Assembly: GCA_020633675.1 (NCBI GenBank)
Contig: JACKDE010000004.1
Span: forward strand, 372,001-436,000
Reading direction: 5' to 3'
DNA length: 64,000 nucleotides
From: Deferribacteres bacterium
GTDB taxonomy: Bacteria; Zhuqueibacterota; Zhuqueibacteria; Zhuqueibacterales; Geothermadaptataceae
Part shown: positions 43,664 to 52,809 of the stretch, piece after piece
Layout: every line of letters begins with the position of its first letter
Numbering within the stretch: position 1 is the stretch's first letter
The notes under the pieces: model-generated
Database searches by the model: none
What the model saw: only the letters and a program-made list of their open reading frames with translations
What the model was told of the DNA's origin: nothing
Made by a program: the position numbers and the translations under genes

Positions 43664-44264
43664 GAATCTCTCCTTTTACAGCCAGTGCGCGTCTATTGAT
43701 GCAGACGCATTTTGGCAGGCGGCTTGATGTGATGCATTAGAGTTCGGCGCCTCATCAGGCAACCGTTTTCAGCACCAAATAAAAAGCCCCTGCAACAATG
43801 GTGGGGCCTTTTACATGAGCGCACTGCCCCTCTTTTGGGGAAGTGTGTCAGGGAGCGAATGTCACAGATGCAAATAAAAGGATATACGCGTTGTTGTAGT
43901 TCATGTTGAGTTCGCCGAACAATAGAAAGGATGGCATCTCTACTGCACGACATTGGGCTAGCGTATATCCACAATCGGATGCGGCGGTACCCTGCAGTAA
44001 CAAGATACCTTTGGTGCGATCACACCATTATGACATTCACTCTCTCACACGAATCTATGTTAAGCGGGAAAAAGTGCTAAATCTCGCCTACATATAACAA
44101 ATTAAATGCCAAAAAATTTGATGGAAAATTCGTCTAGCGATTATCGCCATTTTGCCACGAACAGGCAGGAAGCCCTTCATTTATAGAATGGTTCTAAAAA
44201 AGGACGGGTGTTTCGTCGCAAAACAGCTGTCCGCACATGGGACGTTTCGACGCGCGTCATCGGC
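43664..44264. other. 600-bp structured leader region upstream of the surface protein
   Basis: No ORF looks coding. On the minus strand, reading toward the gene, a 10-bp perfect stem (43961-43970 with 43880-43889) encloses 71 nt; hairpins GGTG/CACC and GGTA/TACC lie just upstream; then come CACT-CCCC/GGGG-AGTG (43819-43843) and a terminator-like stem at 43779-43815 about 115 bp before the start codon. See findings. Confidence 0.5.
43779..43815 (-). terminator. Terminator-like hairpin in the leader of the surface protein gene
   Basis: GGCCCC and GGGGC pair around an 11-nt loop with A-rich and T-rich flanks, so it can act on either strand; on the minus strand it ends in TTTTT. It sits upstream of the surface protein's ribosome site, which would suit an attenuator or the end of a short upstream transcript. 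Confidence 0.7.
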
Positions 44265-44711
44265 CTATTGGAAGCGGTAACCAAACCAAAGACTGACTGC
44301 ATCGGGACGGCTGAGATGGATTTTCATTTCGACAAAGACAGGCAGGGTGTCAATGGTGAAATTAAAGCCACCCACCAGATGTGCCGGAATCGAGTTGTCA
44401 TCTCCGAGTGCGGCACCAAGGCCGCCACCAACATAAGGTTGGGTGTAGCGTTGACGCTCGAACATATAGCGTAGCGACACATCCAGAATGGCGCGCGGTT
44501 GACCGCTCAGAATCAGGTCACCATCGAATTGGGCGCGCAAGTGGGGCGAAACGTGGCCAAGGTTGAGCCGCAAACCAAGCGCAGGTTCTCGCATGTCGAA
44601 AAATCCGAATTTGGCGCCATCGTTGCCGGAAGACCGCCTGCTTTGGGCAAAGCTGATTTGGCAGGAAATCAAGAGCAGGATAATTGAAATAAGGGTGATC
44701 TTGGTTTTCAT
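44265..44711 (-). CDS. Small secreted barrel-like protein, function unknown
   Basis: The 148-residue protein has a signal peptide (LLISCQISFAQ) and alternating strands ending in an aromatic-rich C-terminus (DAVSLWFGYRFQ), a pattern seen in outer-membrane beta-barrels. Internal strands include LGLRLNLGHVSPHLRAQF, AILDVSLRYMFERQ and HLVGGFNFTIDTLPVFVEM, with a glycine-rich turn VGGGLGAALGDD. I do not recognise a family. It stands alone between the surface protein's leader and the DUF255 protein gene. Confidence 0.65.
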   Translation of the reverse strand: MKTKITLISIILLLISCQISFAQSRRSSGNDGAKFGFFDMREPALGLRLNLGHVSPHLRAQFDGDLILSGQPRAILDVSLRYMFERQRYTQPYVGGGLGAALGDDNSIPAHLVGGFNFTIDTLPVFVEMKIHLSRPDAVSLWFGYRFQ

Positions 44712-44857
44712 ACTTTCATCCTGAAAATGGTATTTTCGTTTCTAGCGATTCATTTGCAATTGTTAATCACACCTTAGCCACGGACCAGCACCTATTTTCG
44801 CTGAACCGCTAAGAAGCGTTTCGAAATGCTCATTTCATCTGTAAAAATCTGTGCTAA

Positions 44858-47155
44858 TCAGTGTCTGAATTGGCCTCGCTCCCCCAATAACTCGGCCAGC
44901 GCCTTCGGATCGCTGGTCGGCAATTCACAAGCAAAGTTTTCACACACATAGGCTGCTGCTTTGCCATTGAGGGGCGTCATGCTGCCAATCGCGGCCGTTT
45001 TGCCGGCCAACCACTCTTGCCCGTCGCCGCCATCCGCGAACAGCACAACACGGTTCGGCAAGTAGTTGCAGCGCGCTTCGGTGAGCAAGGCCCGCGTGTC
45101 GTCCGAGTCCGGCGCCCCGGCGAGAACAATCTGTATCGGCCTGGCGCGCGACAACTCCAGCACAGCCGTCAGGCGCGGGAATGCCGAAGGAGCGGACGAG
45201 ATCTGGCTGGATACGGCTTTTAGCGCCTGCTCAGCTCGCTGCAAAAAGGCATCATGGTCGAGCATTCGGCCGAGCCGCAACAACGCCAGTATCGCTATGG
45301 CATTGCCAGACGGCTCCGCACCATCGTACAGCTCTTTGCTGCGGAAAAGCAGTTCTTTCGACTCACTGGCACTATCAAAAAATGCGCCATGTTCAGTATC
45401 CCAAAAGCGCTCAATCATTGATCCCGCAATACGCTCGGCTTTTTGCAGGTAGCTGATTTCCGCGCTGGCTTCGTACACATCGATCAGGCCGATCAGCAGG
45501 TACGCGTAATCATCCAGGTGACCGGGGTAGCGCGCCTCGCCGCTGCGAAATCGCCTGAACAGGGCTCCGCTCCCTGCATCATGTAAATGTTGCAGCACAA
45601 AATCGGTTGCTGTGCGGGCGGCCTGTGTGTATTCGGGTGCGTCCAAGATCAGGCCGGCGCGCGCAAATGCCGAGATCATCAGGCCATTCCACGAGGTGAT
45701 GATCTTATCGTCGCGCAGTGGACGCAGCCTATTTTCGCGCGCTGCAAACAGATCAGCCCGGGCTTGTTGTATGACTTTTTCGATCTCTTTCGGGCTTTTT
45801 CCAAAGCGCTTACTTAGGCTATCTGCTCCATAGGCCGCATACAGCACATTGCTGCTGCCAAATTCTCCATGCGGATCATTTATCGTATTGCCTTCCGGCG
45901 CGATACCGTATGCTGCCGCAAAAATCTCGCCGACGTCTTTACCCACCATGCGCTTCAGCTCTGCAGTGGTCCACATGTAAAACGCACCTTCGACTTTATG
46001 ATCGGGACTGGCCGGATCCGGGGCGCTGTCCGCATCTTCTGCTGAATAAAACCCACCTTCCGCCGACGTCATTTCGCGGCGAACATACTCCAGCACATCG
46101 CGCGCCACCTGTGCATAAAAATCATCGTTGGTAATTTGATAGGCATCGAGATAAACATTGGCGAGTTGCGCCTGGTCATAGAGCATTTTTTCGAAATGCG
46201 GTACCCGCCAAAACGCATCGACCGAATAGCGGTGAAAACCACCGCCGAGATGATCGTACATACCACCTGCATACATTTTTTGCAGCGTGGTGAGCGCCAT
46301 GTCACTGGCCAGGCCAACGCCACGCGCTTTCGCATATTGAAACAAAAACTGAAATACGGATGGCCGTGGGAATTTTGGCGCCGGCCCGAATCCGCCATAA
46401 TTGACATCGTACGAATCGCGGAATGCTTCATAAACCGAATCGGCTACCGAAATCGCCAGTTCGTCAGATTTCGTTACACCGCTCATCTGCTTTTGCAAGG
46501 CTTCTGTAATCTCAGCGGCTGATTTCACAATCTCATTGTGCTGATTTTGCCAGGCATCGTCGATACGTCTAAGAATATCGACAAAGCCAGGACGGCCGTG
46601 TTGGCCATGAGGCGGGAAATAAGTACCACCCCAAAACGGCTTTAAATCCGGGGTCAGAAAAACCGACATCGGCCAACCGCCGGTGCCGGTCAATCCCTGC
46701 ACCGCTGCCATGTACACGCGATCGACATCCGGCCGCTCTTCGCGGTCAACTTTAATATTGATAAAACGCGCATTCATCTCCGCTGCTACATCGACATTTT
46801 CGAACGACTCATGTTCCATAACGTGGCACCAGTGACAAGTCGAATAGCCGACCGAAAGAAAAATCGGCTTGTTCTCTTTTTTGGCGCGATCAAAGGCTTC
46901 CTGTCCCCAGGGAAACCAGTCGACCGGATTGAAGGCATGTTGCAGCAAATACGGACTTTTTTCTTCGATCAATCGATTGGCTTTCAGGCCCTTTTCGAGT
47001 TGGCGGGCCACAAATTCCGAGGTATGATTCATGGGATCCTCAGCTATTTTTTGCGCGATACGCTGCCAGCGGGCTGACGGCCCGGTTTCCTGCGAACAAC
47101 CATATAAGGCAATCGCCAGCAACAGGATGTAAATGGTTCGGCGATTCATAGTCAA
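44858..47155 (-). CDS. DUF255 thioredoxin-domain protein (YyaL/SSP411-like) lipoprotein
   Basis: The 765-residue protein starts with a lipoprotein signal (AIALYGCSQET). Residues about 60-220 are the DUF255 thioredoxin-like domain: RLIEEKSPYLLQHAFNPVDW, the active-site-like STCHWCHVMEHESFENVDVA near residue 108, INIKVDREERPDVDRVYM and GWPMSVFLTPDLKPFWGGTYFP. The remainder is an (alpha/alpha)6 barrel of the kind found in N-acylglucosamine 2-epimerases: GGMYDHLGGGFHRYSVD, PHFEKMLYDQAQLA, DDKIITSWNGLMISAFARAG, PSGNAIAILALLRLGR. Family function is not settled. An exported lipidated version is uncommon. Confidence 0.93.
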   Translation of the reverse strand: MTMNRRTIYILLLAIALYGCSQETGPSARWQRIAQKIAEDPMNHTSEFVARQLEKGLKANRLIEEKSPYLLQHAFNPVDWFPWGQEAFDRAKKENKPIFLSVGYSTCHWCHVMEHESFENVDVAAEMNARFINIKVDREERPDVDRVYMAAVQGLTGTGGWPMSVFLTPDLKPFWGGTYFPPHGQHGRPGFVDILRRIDDAWQNQHNEIVKSAAEITEALQKQMSGVTKSDELAISVADSVYEAFRDSYDVNYGGFGPAPKFPRPSVFQFLFQYAKARGVGLASDMALTTLQKMYAGGMYDHLGGGFHRYSVDAFWRVPHFEKMLYDQAQLANVYLDAYQITNDDFYAQVARDVLEYVRREMTSAEGGFYSAEDADSAPDPASPDHKVEGAFYMWTTAELKRMVGKDVGEIFAAAYGIAPEGNTINDPHGEFGSSNVLYAAYGADSLSKRFGKSPKEIEKVIQQARADLFAARENRLRPLRDDKIITSWNGLMISAFARAGLILDAPEYTQAARTATDFVLQHLHDAGSGALFRRFRSGEARYPGHLDDYAYLLIGLIDVYEASAEISYLQKAERIAGSMIERFWDTEHGAFFDSASESKELLFRSKELYDGAEPSGNAIAILALLRLGRMLDHDAFLQRAEQALKAVSSQISSAPSAFPRLTAVLELSRARPIQIVLAGAPDSDDTRALLTEARCNYLPNRVVLFADGGDGQEWLAGKTAAIGSMTPLNGKAAAYVCENFACELPTSDPKALAELLGERGQFRH

Positions 47156-47185
47156 AATGACTTAAGTGAATAGCAAAAAATACGG

Positions 47186-47229
47186 TGTGTCAAACTTCAG
47201 GTTGACAATGTCAAAATAAATTTTAACAC
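47186..47229. repeat. 44-bp motif shared with the beta-galactosidase upstream region
   Basis: This segment, 31 bp upstream of the DUF255 gene start, matches 61495-61538 at 32 of 44 positions by eye with identical spacing: GTGTCAAACTT, G-TTGA, T-TCAAAATA and AACAC. The core TCAAAC-n-GTTGA is palindromic in part, which could suit a regulator site or a small repeat. Confidence 0.45.
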
Positions 47230-47455
47230 TCATTGGGCATTTCCTTCATTGCAAACTGAAGATTGTACAGCAAGCGATGCACATCGTGTCTTTGTACCTT
47301 GTGGTAAACGATTCGAGTTGAAGGCTTTAAGTATACGATATTCCCTTCCGGCATGCAAGGTTTTATCGGGTGGTTTGGCTTGACATTTTTGCATGGAAAT
47401 TGCAATTTGCGCAGCATTTTTAACACGAATTTATAAAGAATTGAGTCGAGTGGCG

Positions 47456-48235
47456 ATGCCAAATCACACCATCATAACCGTCGATGCAGACAATTTCGAG
47501 CAGCACGGCCTGTTTTGTGTTAAGAATAAAAAGCATCCGGGCTATCTCGCCAAGCGCGATTGGCTGCAGCAGCGCTTCGCGGAAGGATTGCGCCTCAAGC
47601 TGCTGCTGATCAAAGACAAACAAGCAGGTTTTTTGGAATACATTCCAGCCGAATTCACCTGGCGGGTGGTTGAAGCGCGAGAGTATTTTGTCATCCATTG
47701 CCTGTGGGTGAACACACATCAATTCGGCGTTTCCGGTTTGGCGTCAGTGCTGCTGCAGGATTGTGAACGCGATGCCATCACCAAAGACGCAAACGGCATC
47801 GCAGTCGTCACCAGTGATGGCCCGTGGATGGCGGACAAACGTGTATATCTGAAAAATGGCTTCCGGCACGTCGACGAAACCGCACCGCATTTTCAGTTGC
47901 TGGCCAAAACGTTTCGCGATACACCGTTGCCGGCCTTTCCGAAAAACTGGCAGGAGCGGCTGGCGGCGATTCGCGGATTGCAATTGCTGTACACGCAGCA
48001 GTGTCCGTTCATCGGCAAGGCTGTGCTGGAGCTGCCGCCGGTTGCGGAACAGCATGGCGTTACGCTCAAGCTGATGGAAATGCCGGATGCTGCCACGGCC
48101 CGCAAACAGATGCCTTCGCCATACGGCATGTTCAACCTGGTGCATGATGGCCGGCTTTTGGCTGATCACCCCATCAGCGCCACCCGATTCCGCAATATTT
48201 TGCAAAAAAATTTGAACTTGAAATTGGGAAATTGA
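47456..48235 (+). CDS. GNAT-fold protein with YoaP-like C-terminal domain
   Basis: The protein of about 259 residues starts with a GNAT-like domain (TIITVDADNFEQHGLFCVKNK, LKLLLIKDKQAGFLEYIPAEF, VIHCLWVNTHQFGVSGLASVLLQDC, in which the segment after HCLWV is the acetyl-CoA region, and GPWMADKRVYLKNGF). The C-terminal 90 residues carry a thioredoxin-like segment LLYTQQCPFIGKAVLEL (a single Cys) and FNLVHDGRLLADHPIS, as in YoaP-type proteins. Acetyltransferase activity is inferred. The start was set to ATG 47456; the longer reading from 47393 adds 21 residues. It is divergent from the DUF255 gene with a gap of 300 bp. Confidence 0.82.
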   Translation: MPNHTIITVDADNFEQHGLFCVKNKKHPGYLAKRDWLQQRFAEGLRLKLLLIKDKQAGFLEYIPAEFTWRVVEAREYFVIHCLWVNTHQFGVSGLASVLLQDCERDAITKDANGIAVVTSDGPWMADKRVYLKNGFRHVDETAPHFQLLAKTFRDTPLPAFPKNWQERLAAIRGLQLLYTQQCPFIGKAVLELPPVAEQHGVTLKLMEMPDAATARKQMPSPYGMFNLVHDGRLLADHPISATRFRNILQKNLNLKLGN

Positions 48236-48378
48236 CTGGATTAACAGGATTTTAAGAAGCGGGTTTTCATTTTTGCCCGCATTGCGATTTCTTTTGCAAT
48301 GTTCACTTTTTACAAACTGCTGTTTTGATAGAACAATAGCACATTTTTGATCCAGTGAATCCAGTAAATCCCGTCAAA
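48231..48378. repeat. Palindromic GACTGGATTAACAGGATT-type repeat
   Basis: GACTGGATTAACAGGATTTT at the left and a near reverse complement at the right (read backwards GACGGGATTTACTGGATTCA) flank about 100 bp between two plus-strand genes. This kind of imperfect palindrome is common as an intergenic module in many bacteria and shows no coding content. Confidence 0.6.
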
Positions 48379-48394
48379 ACCACGAAAGCTCAGC

Positions 48395-50713
48395 ATGAAA
48401 TTTGATCAGAATCTCATCAAAGAAAACGCATTTTCCATCAGCACGGCCCAAGTGATCGATGGCCAAACCGCGCATGAACCGGATTTGAACCTGGCTGAAA
48501 ACGGCGATTTATGGGTGACATGGTGCAGCCGCGGCCGTGATGGCGATGCCATTTGCGCCCAACGAACCGATGCGACGGCCAGGCAGAAAATCACCGTCAG
48601 CAGCATGCGTGGCGTTGAATGCCAGCCTTGCATCATCTCACTCAAAAATGGCGGCCAGCGTATCGCATGGACAGCCTTCCGTGAAGGCGTGTGGCACCTG
48701 CTCGCCCGCGATCTACACGATAGTAATCCCGGCGACGAAAAAGTACTCGCCAGTCACATTGACGGTATTTTCCATCCGCGCCTGTTGCTCGCCAAAGACG
48801 GTACCTGTTATCTCGTGTTTGAAAACGTGATCGAGCAATCACCTCAGCTTTTTATGATGCGCGAACAGCACGGCACTTGGGCCAGGCCCGAAAAACTCGC
48901 GACTCCGACAGGTAGTTGCTATCGCCCCAGTCTCGCCAGCCGTGCTGACGGCAGCGTGTGGATGGCATACGACAATTATCTCGATGGACACTATCGTGTG
49001 TGGCTGCAGCGCATCGATATCCAAAGCGAGGCTGTGTGTGTCAGCCCAAATGGCTACCAAAATGTGCAGGCTTCGCTTGCCGCCGCCCCGAACGGCGATT
49101 TGTGGATCGCCTGGGCCAGCAATCAGAATGCAGCCTTCAAAGATCGCTGGTGGCTGACCAAGTGGGCCAATCTGCGGCGCTTCGACGGCCAGCATTTCAG
49201 TGATCCGGTTGGCGAGCAGCACGGCAGGGATGTGTATAATGAAGACTCGTTTCAGGGCTGGGAATTTCCCGAAGTCACAGTCGATTCCGCCGGTCGCGTT
49301 TGGCTTTTCGGCCAGTCATCACACACACTTTACGCGCAATACTATGCGGGCGACAGGTGGTCGGAGTTGTACACGATCGCACCAAAACACTGGGGAACGT
49401 GGAAGCCGCGCTGCCGGGCCGCCGGCGACGGCCCGATCTTTCTCACTTCGATGGGCTTACAGGGCGCGCAATTGCAGCGCATCGACTTGCAGCCTGCCAA
49501 AACACACATCAGCACCACGCCTCCGTCCGAACCGGTGTCTGTTGTTTTGCCCAAATCAGCTTCGTGGCAACGACCGGTCATTCACCCCCCGGAGCAGCAG
49601 GCACTCAACGTCTATTTCGGTGACCTGCACGCCCACTCGATTTACGGCGACGCCTGTAACGATGTCGACGAATTTTACCACCGCTATCGCGATGCCTACG
49701 GCTATGATTTTGCCGCTTTGACCGAGCACGATTATCTCGATGGCATGGAATTGAGCCAGTCCGAGCTGAAAATGATGTGGAATCACAGTGACCGCGTGAC
49801 CCACCCCGGCGAGTTTGTGGCATTTTACGCCTACGAATGGACCTCACCGGCGCTGGCGGATCATGCTGGCGAGGGCGGCACGGTCGGCGAAGGCCATCGC
49901 CACATTTTGTATCGCGACCAGAGCGGGCCGTTGGTGAGCTACGGAGAAGCCAGCGCCAATACCGGCAAAAAGCTGCTGGCGCGATTGCAGGGCCAACGCG
50001 CGCTGGTGATTCCGCACCACACTTCCTGGAGCGGCACCGATTGGGACGCGCACGACGAAAATTTGCAGCGCCTGGTCGAAGTTTGTTCGACGCACGGCCG
50101 TTTCGAATACTCCGGCAATCAGCCCATCGGCTACCGGCGCGACCACATTCATCCGGGCAAATTTATTTTCGATGCCCTGGCGCGCGGATATAGGCTCGGC
50201 TTCGTCGGCGGCAGCGACAGCCACGGCCTGAAATGGCACGCGACCGAGCTCGAAGGCCGCGCCAAGCACATCCCGGCGGGCACACACGTCGGCTGGAAAG
50301 AAGATGCCTTTCGCACCGGCATGACTGCCATTCTGGCGCCAGAGCTCACCCGCGAAGCACTGTTCGATGCCCTGCACGCGCGGCGTTGCTATGCGACCTC
50401 AGGCGTGCGTATTTTTGTCGATTTTCGCATCAATGGCGCGCTGATGGGATCGGATATCATGAGCGAGGACGCACCGCATTTGACGGCGCAGGTGCGCGGC
50501 ACCGCGGCGATTCGTTTAGTAGAAGTGGTGCGTTCGGGGCATGTTTTCGCAGGTGTGCAAAGCCAGCCGGGCGAAGGTCTGACCGAAATGCAATTCGCGC
50601 TCGATGACAACATCATCGTGCCGGGAGAATCGCACTATTACTATTTGCGCGTGCTGCAGGAAGACGGCAACATGGCCTGGAGCAGCCCGATCTGGGTGAG
50701 GTGGAAGGAGTAA
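48395..50713 (+). CDS. Propeller plus PHP-domain (DUF3604-type) protein
   Basis: The 772-residue protein has no signal peptide. The N-terminal half (residues 15-370) consists of repeats with VTWCSRGRDGD, WTAFREGVWHLLA, VWMAYDNYLDGHYRVWLQRI and LWIAWASNQN, a beta-propeller of sialidase-like or tolB-like style. From about residue 405 comes the PHP-type metal domain: VYFGDLHAHSIYGDACND, FAALTEHDYLDGM, VIPHHTSWSGTDWDAH and GFVGGSDSHGLKWHATE, then LHARRCYATSGVRIFVDF. These H/D residues are those of DUF3604 proteins, thought to be metallo-phosphoesterases of unknown substrate. The propeller-PHP arrangement in one chain is notable. It begins 159 bp after the YoaP-like gene. Confidence 0.85.
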   Translation: MKFDQNLIKENAFSISTAQVIDGQTAHEPDLNLAENGDLWVTWCSRGRDGDAICAQRTDATARQKITVSSMRGVECQPCIISLKNGGQRIAWTAFREGVWHLLARDLHDSNPGDEKVLASHIDGIFHPRLLLAKDGTCYLVFENVIEQSPQLFMMREQHGTWARPEKLATPTGSCYRPSLASRADGSVWMAYDNYLDGHYRVWLQRIDIQSEAVCVSPNGYQNVQASLAAAPNGDLWIAWASNQNAAFKDRWWLTKWANLRRFDGQHFSDPVGEQHGRDVYNEDSFQGWEFPEVTVDSAGRVWLFGQSSHTLYAQYYAGDRWSELYTIAPKHWGTWKPRCRAAGDGPIFLTSMGLQGAQLQRIDLQPAKTHISTTPPSEPVSVVLPKSASWQRPVIHPPEQQALNVYFGDLHAHSIYGDACNDVDEFYHRYRDAYGYDFAALTEHDYLDGMELSQSELKMMWNHSDRVTHPGEFVAFYAYEWTSPALADHAGEGGTVGEGHRHILYRDQSGPLVSYGEASANTGKKLLARLQGQRALVIPHHTSWSGTDWDAHDENLQRLVEVCSTHGRFEYSGNQPIGYRRDHIHPGKFIFDALARGYRLGFVGGSDSHGLKWHATELEGRAKHIPAGTHVGWKEDAFRTGMTAILAPELTREALFDALHARRCYATSGVRIFVDFRINGALMGSDIMSEDAPHLTAQVRGTAAIRLVEVVRSGHVFAGVQSQPGEGLTEMQFALDDNIIVPGESHYYYLRVLQEDGNMAWSSPIWVRWKE

Positions 50714-51008
50714 ACGCTTCTTTTTAGCAATTCGCAAAAAGTTGCCTTATCAATTTCCAGTCCGAATCAATAATCAGCCAGCGCTATTAGCTGTTTGCCG
50801 TTGGCTGTCTGCGACAAAAAGCCAATAGCGAAGGGCCAAAAGCAGGTCGGGAATCTACCCGGAATCACAGAAATCGAGAAACAATTATTGGACAGTGCTT
50901 TTGAAAATCGTTCTAATTTTTCTCGCCGCGAATTGACCGAATGAATACGAATAATTTAAATTCGCGAGAATTTGTGTCATTCGCGGCTCATCAAAACATG
51001 TTGACGCC
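50714..51008. other. Intergenic region with a degenerate palindromic repeat
   Basis: The right part (50915-50990) includes TTCTCGCCGCGAATTGACC and AATTCGCGAGAATTTGTGTC, imperfect reverse complements of one another and typical of intergenic palindromic modules. No coding sequence or terminator with a T run is evident. Confidence 0.5.
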
Positions 51009-51806
51009 ATGAAACTGATTGCACATATTTATCAACAATTCGACGCCGACAGAAACCGCGAAATACCGGCGGAGAACTTTGGCGGTTGGCGCACAACGCA
51101 AATCGAGATTGCGCCACAGCACACTGCGCTGGTTGTGATGCATGCCTGGGATTTCAGCCGCGCCGAAAGCTGCCCCGGCTGGCTGCGGGTGGTCGAATAC
51201 ATCCCTCGGGCGCGACACATTTGCGAAACGCTGTTTCCGGACTTGCTCGCAGCAGCCCGCGCTTCCACGCTGAAAGTGTACCATGTAGTGGAACAAGGCA
51301 CCTACTATCAGCATTTGCCCGGCTATCAACGCGCCCAGGCGCTTGCCGGCCCGGCATCTGACCTGCCGCAAGTGAGCCCTGATCCTGTTTATGAAAACTT
51401 GCGCAGCGTGAACCTATCCTTTGGCGAACACAACAGCGATGACATCCGGTGCGCATTTGCCGATCTGGATTTTGCCGCACAAGCGCGACCAATGCACAAC
51501 GAAGGTGTCGCCGAATGCAGTGAGCAACTTTTCGCGCTCTGTCGGGAAGATGGTGTCAACCATTTGATTTACATCGGCTTTGCCATCAATTGGTGCCTGC
51601 TGCTGTCCCCCGGCGGTATGGCTGATATGCGCAAACACGGGTTGCTTTGCTCGACCGTCCGCCAGGCCGTGACCGCAGTCGAAAACCGCGAAACGGCGCG
51701 CACGGAGTTGGCCAAAGAACTGGCGCTCTGGCGGGTGGCGCTGGATTTTGGCTTTGTGTTCGACGCCGATGATATAATTAATGCGCTATATGAACAGGTA
51801 GCATAG
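51009..51806 (+). CDS. Isochorismatase-like cysteine hydrolase
   Basis: The 265-residue protein shows the isochorismatase-like fold: an N-terminal strand with acidic residue TALVVMHAWDFSRAES near residue 45, a basic residue after ASTLKVYHVVEQGTYY, and the catalytic Cys in LIYIGFAINWCLLLSPGGMAD near residue 195, followed by VRQAVTAVENRE. The usual cis-peptide pair before the Cys is replaced (INWC), as seen in related uncharacterised proteins that read TNMC. The large central insertion (residues 100-170) is atypical. It could be a hydrolase of an amide or N-carbamoyl compound. No partner gene is evident. Confidence 0.72.
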   Translation: MKLIAHIYQQFDADRNREIPAENFGGWRTTQIEIAPQHTALVVMHAWDFSRAESCPGWLRVVEYIPRARHICETLFPDLLAAARASTLKVYHVVEQGTYYQHLPGYQRAQALAGPASDLPQVSPDPVYENLRSVNLSFGEHNSDDIRCAFADLDFAAQARPMHNEGVAECSEQLFALCREDGVNHLIYIGFAINWCLLLSPGGMADMRKHGLLCSTVRQAVTAVENRETARTELAKELALWRVALDFGFVFDADDIINALYEQVA

Positions 51807-51899
51807 AACCTGTTCTGTTTCTTGAAACCGCATAGGCACATATCTCTCATTTTGCGACCCTGTGCCCTACGGTGAACCCAAAAGGAGCCATCGGAACCT

Positions 51900-52718
51900 A
51901 TGAAAACGAAGAACATCCAAACCGCTGTGCGGGTGCTGTTGTCGGCGATTTTTGTGTTGTCGGCCTTCGGCAAGGCTATCGATATTCCGGCGGCAGCGCT
52001 GCCGATCTCACAGCTTTTTTATCTGCCTGCCAATCTCGCACGCATTTTTATCGTGGCGCTGGTCATTTTTGAGCTGGCGGTGGTGCTGCTGCTCTGGAAA
52101 CGGCCGACGCTGCTGTTGCTCATTGCGCCAGCGGCGTTTGCATTTGTGCTGGTGTACAGCGCGCTCAAAGGCGTCGATTGCGGCTGTTTTGGTGCTTTGC
52201 CGTTTTTGAAGGAATTTCCGCTCGGCGGGCACGTGCTGCTGGTGCTCGGCATTTTCACCGGCATCTGGTTTTTGGCAAAATCCGGCCAGCTCGAGCCCCA
52301 AAGCGCGAGCCGATTGGGCATGGTGACGATCATTGCGCTGGTTCTGGCCTTTGCGAGTGTGCCGTTTGCCAGCAGTCCGGCAACGGTGATTGCCGATGAG
52401 GCAGGCGCGGGCACGGTAGACATGGCGGGCGTGCAGCAGGCCATCGCGGAGGGCAGCGCTGTGATTATCGATGCGCGCGATGAAAACCAGTTCCTGTTCG
52501 GCCACATCGACGGCGCGATCAATATTTATGTGGATGACGATGATATTGCCGCGCAGGTGGATGCCCACAAGTTGCGCGAGCGGGCGCTGATCGTTTACTG
52601 CAGCAGCGCGCACTGCGACATGGCAGAGCGCCTGACCGAAAAGCTGCGCACTTTAGGCTGCCAAAATGTGAAAATCTACCCCGGCGGTTGGGAAGAGTGG
52701 GTGCTGGAGGGGTATTGA
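51900..52718 (+). CDS. MauE/DoxX-like membrane domain fused to rhodanese
   Basis: Residues 1-165 form a four- or five-helix MauE/DoxX-type membrane domain: VRVLLSAIFVLSAFGKAIDI (AxGKxxD signature), FIVALVIFELAVVLLLWKRP, and VYSALKGVDCGCFGALPF, whose CGCFG motif is diagnostic of the MauE branch that handles thiol/disulfide or methylamine dehydrogenase maturation. Residues about 180-272 are a rhodanese: AVIIDARDENQFLFGHIDGAINI, active-site loop IVYCSSAHCDMAERL and VKIYPGGWEEWVLEG. Both Cys sets are intact, so the protein could couple membrane disulfide chemistry to sulfur transfer, with the rhodanese domain outside the cytoplasm or inside depending on the helix count. This fusion is unusual. 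Confidence 0.85.
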   Translation: MKTKNIQTAVRVLLSAIFVLSAFGKAIDIPAAALPISQLFYLPANLARIFIVALVIFELAVVLLLWKRPTLLLLIAPAAFAFVLVYSALKGVDCGCFGALPFLKEFPLGGHVLLVLGIFTGIWFLAKSGQLEPQSASRLGMVTIIALVLAFASVPFASSPATVIADEAGAGTVDMAGVQQAIAEGSAVIIDARDENQFLFGHIDGAINIYVDDDDIAAQVDAHKLRERALIVYCSSAHCDMAERLTEKLRTLGCQNVKIYPGGWEEWVLEGY

Positions 52719-52809
52719 TTTTTGTCAAAATCAAAGATGTGGCCAATTTGCAGTGTCGGTAAAATCGAAATAAAATCATGACCAGTTAGTCGTCTCTATT
52801 CTACATATT

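Noticed and set aside
43690..43760. CTGATGA-containing hairpin resembling a hammerhead core
   Set aside because: The stem II position has no loop, the GAAA strand is missing and no cleavage stem could be drawn.
47223..47462. 79-residue minus-strand ORF between the DUF255 and YoaP-like genes
   Set aside because: Begins with TTG, no ribosome site, overlaps the start of the plus-strand gene, no recognisable features.
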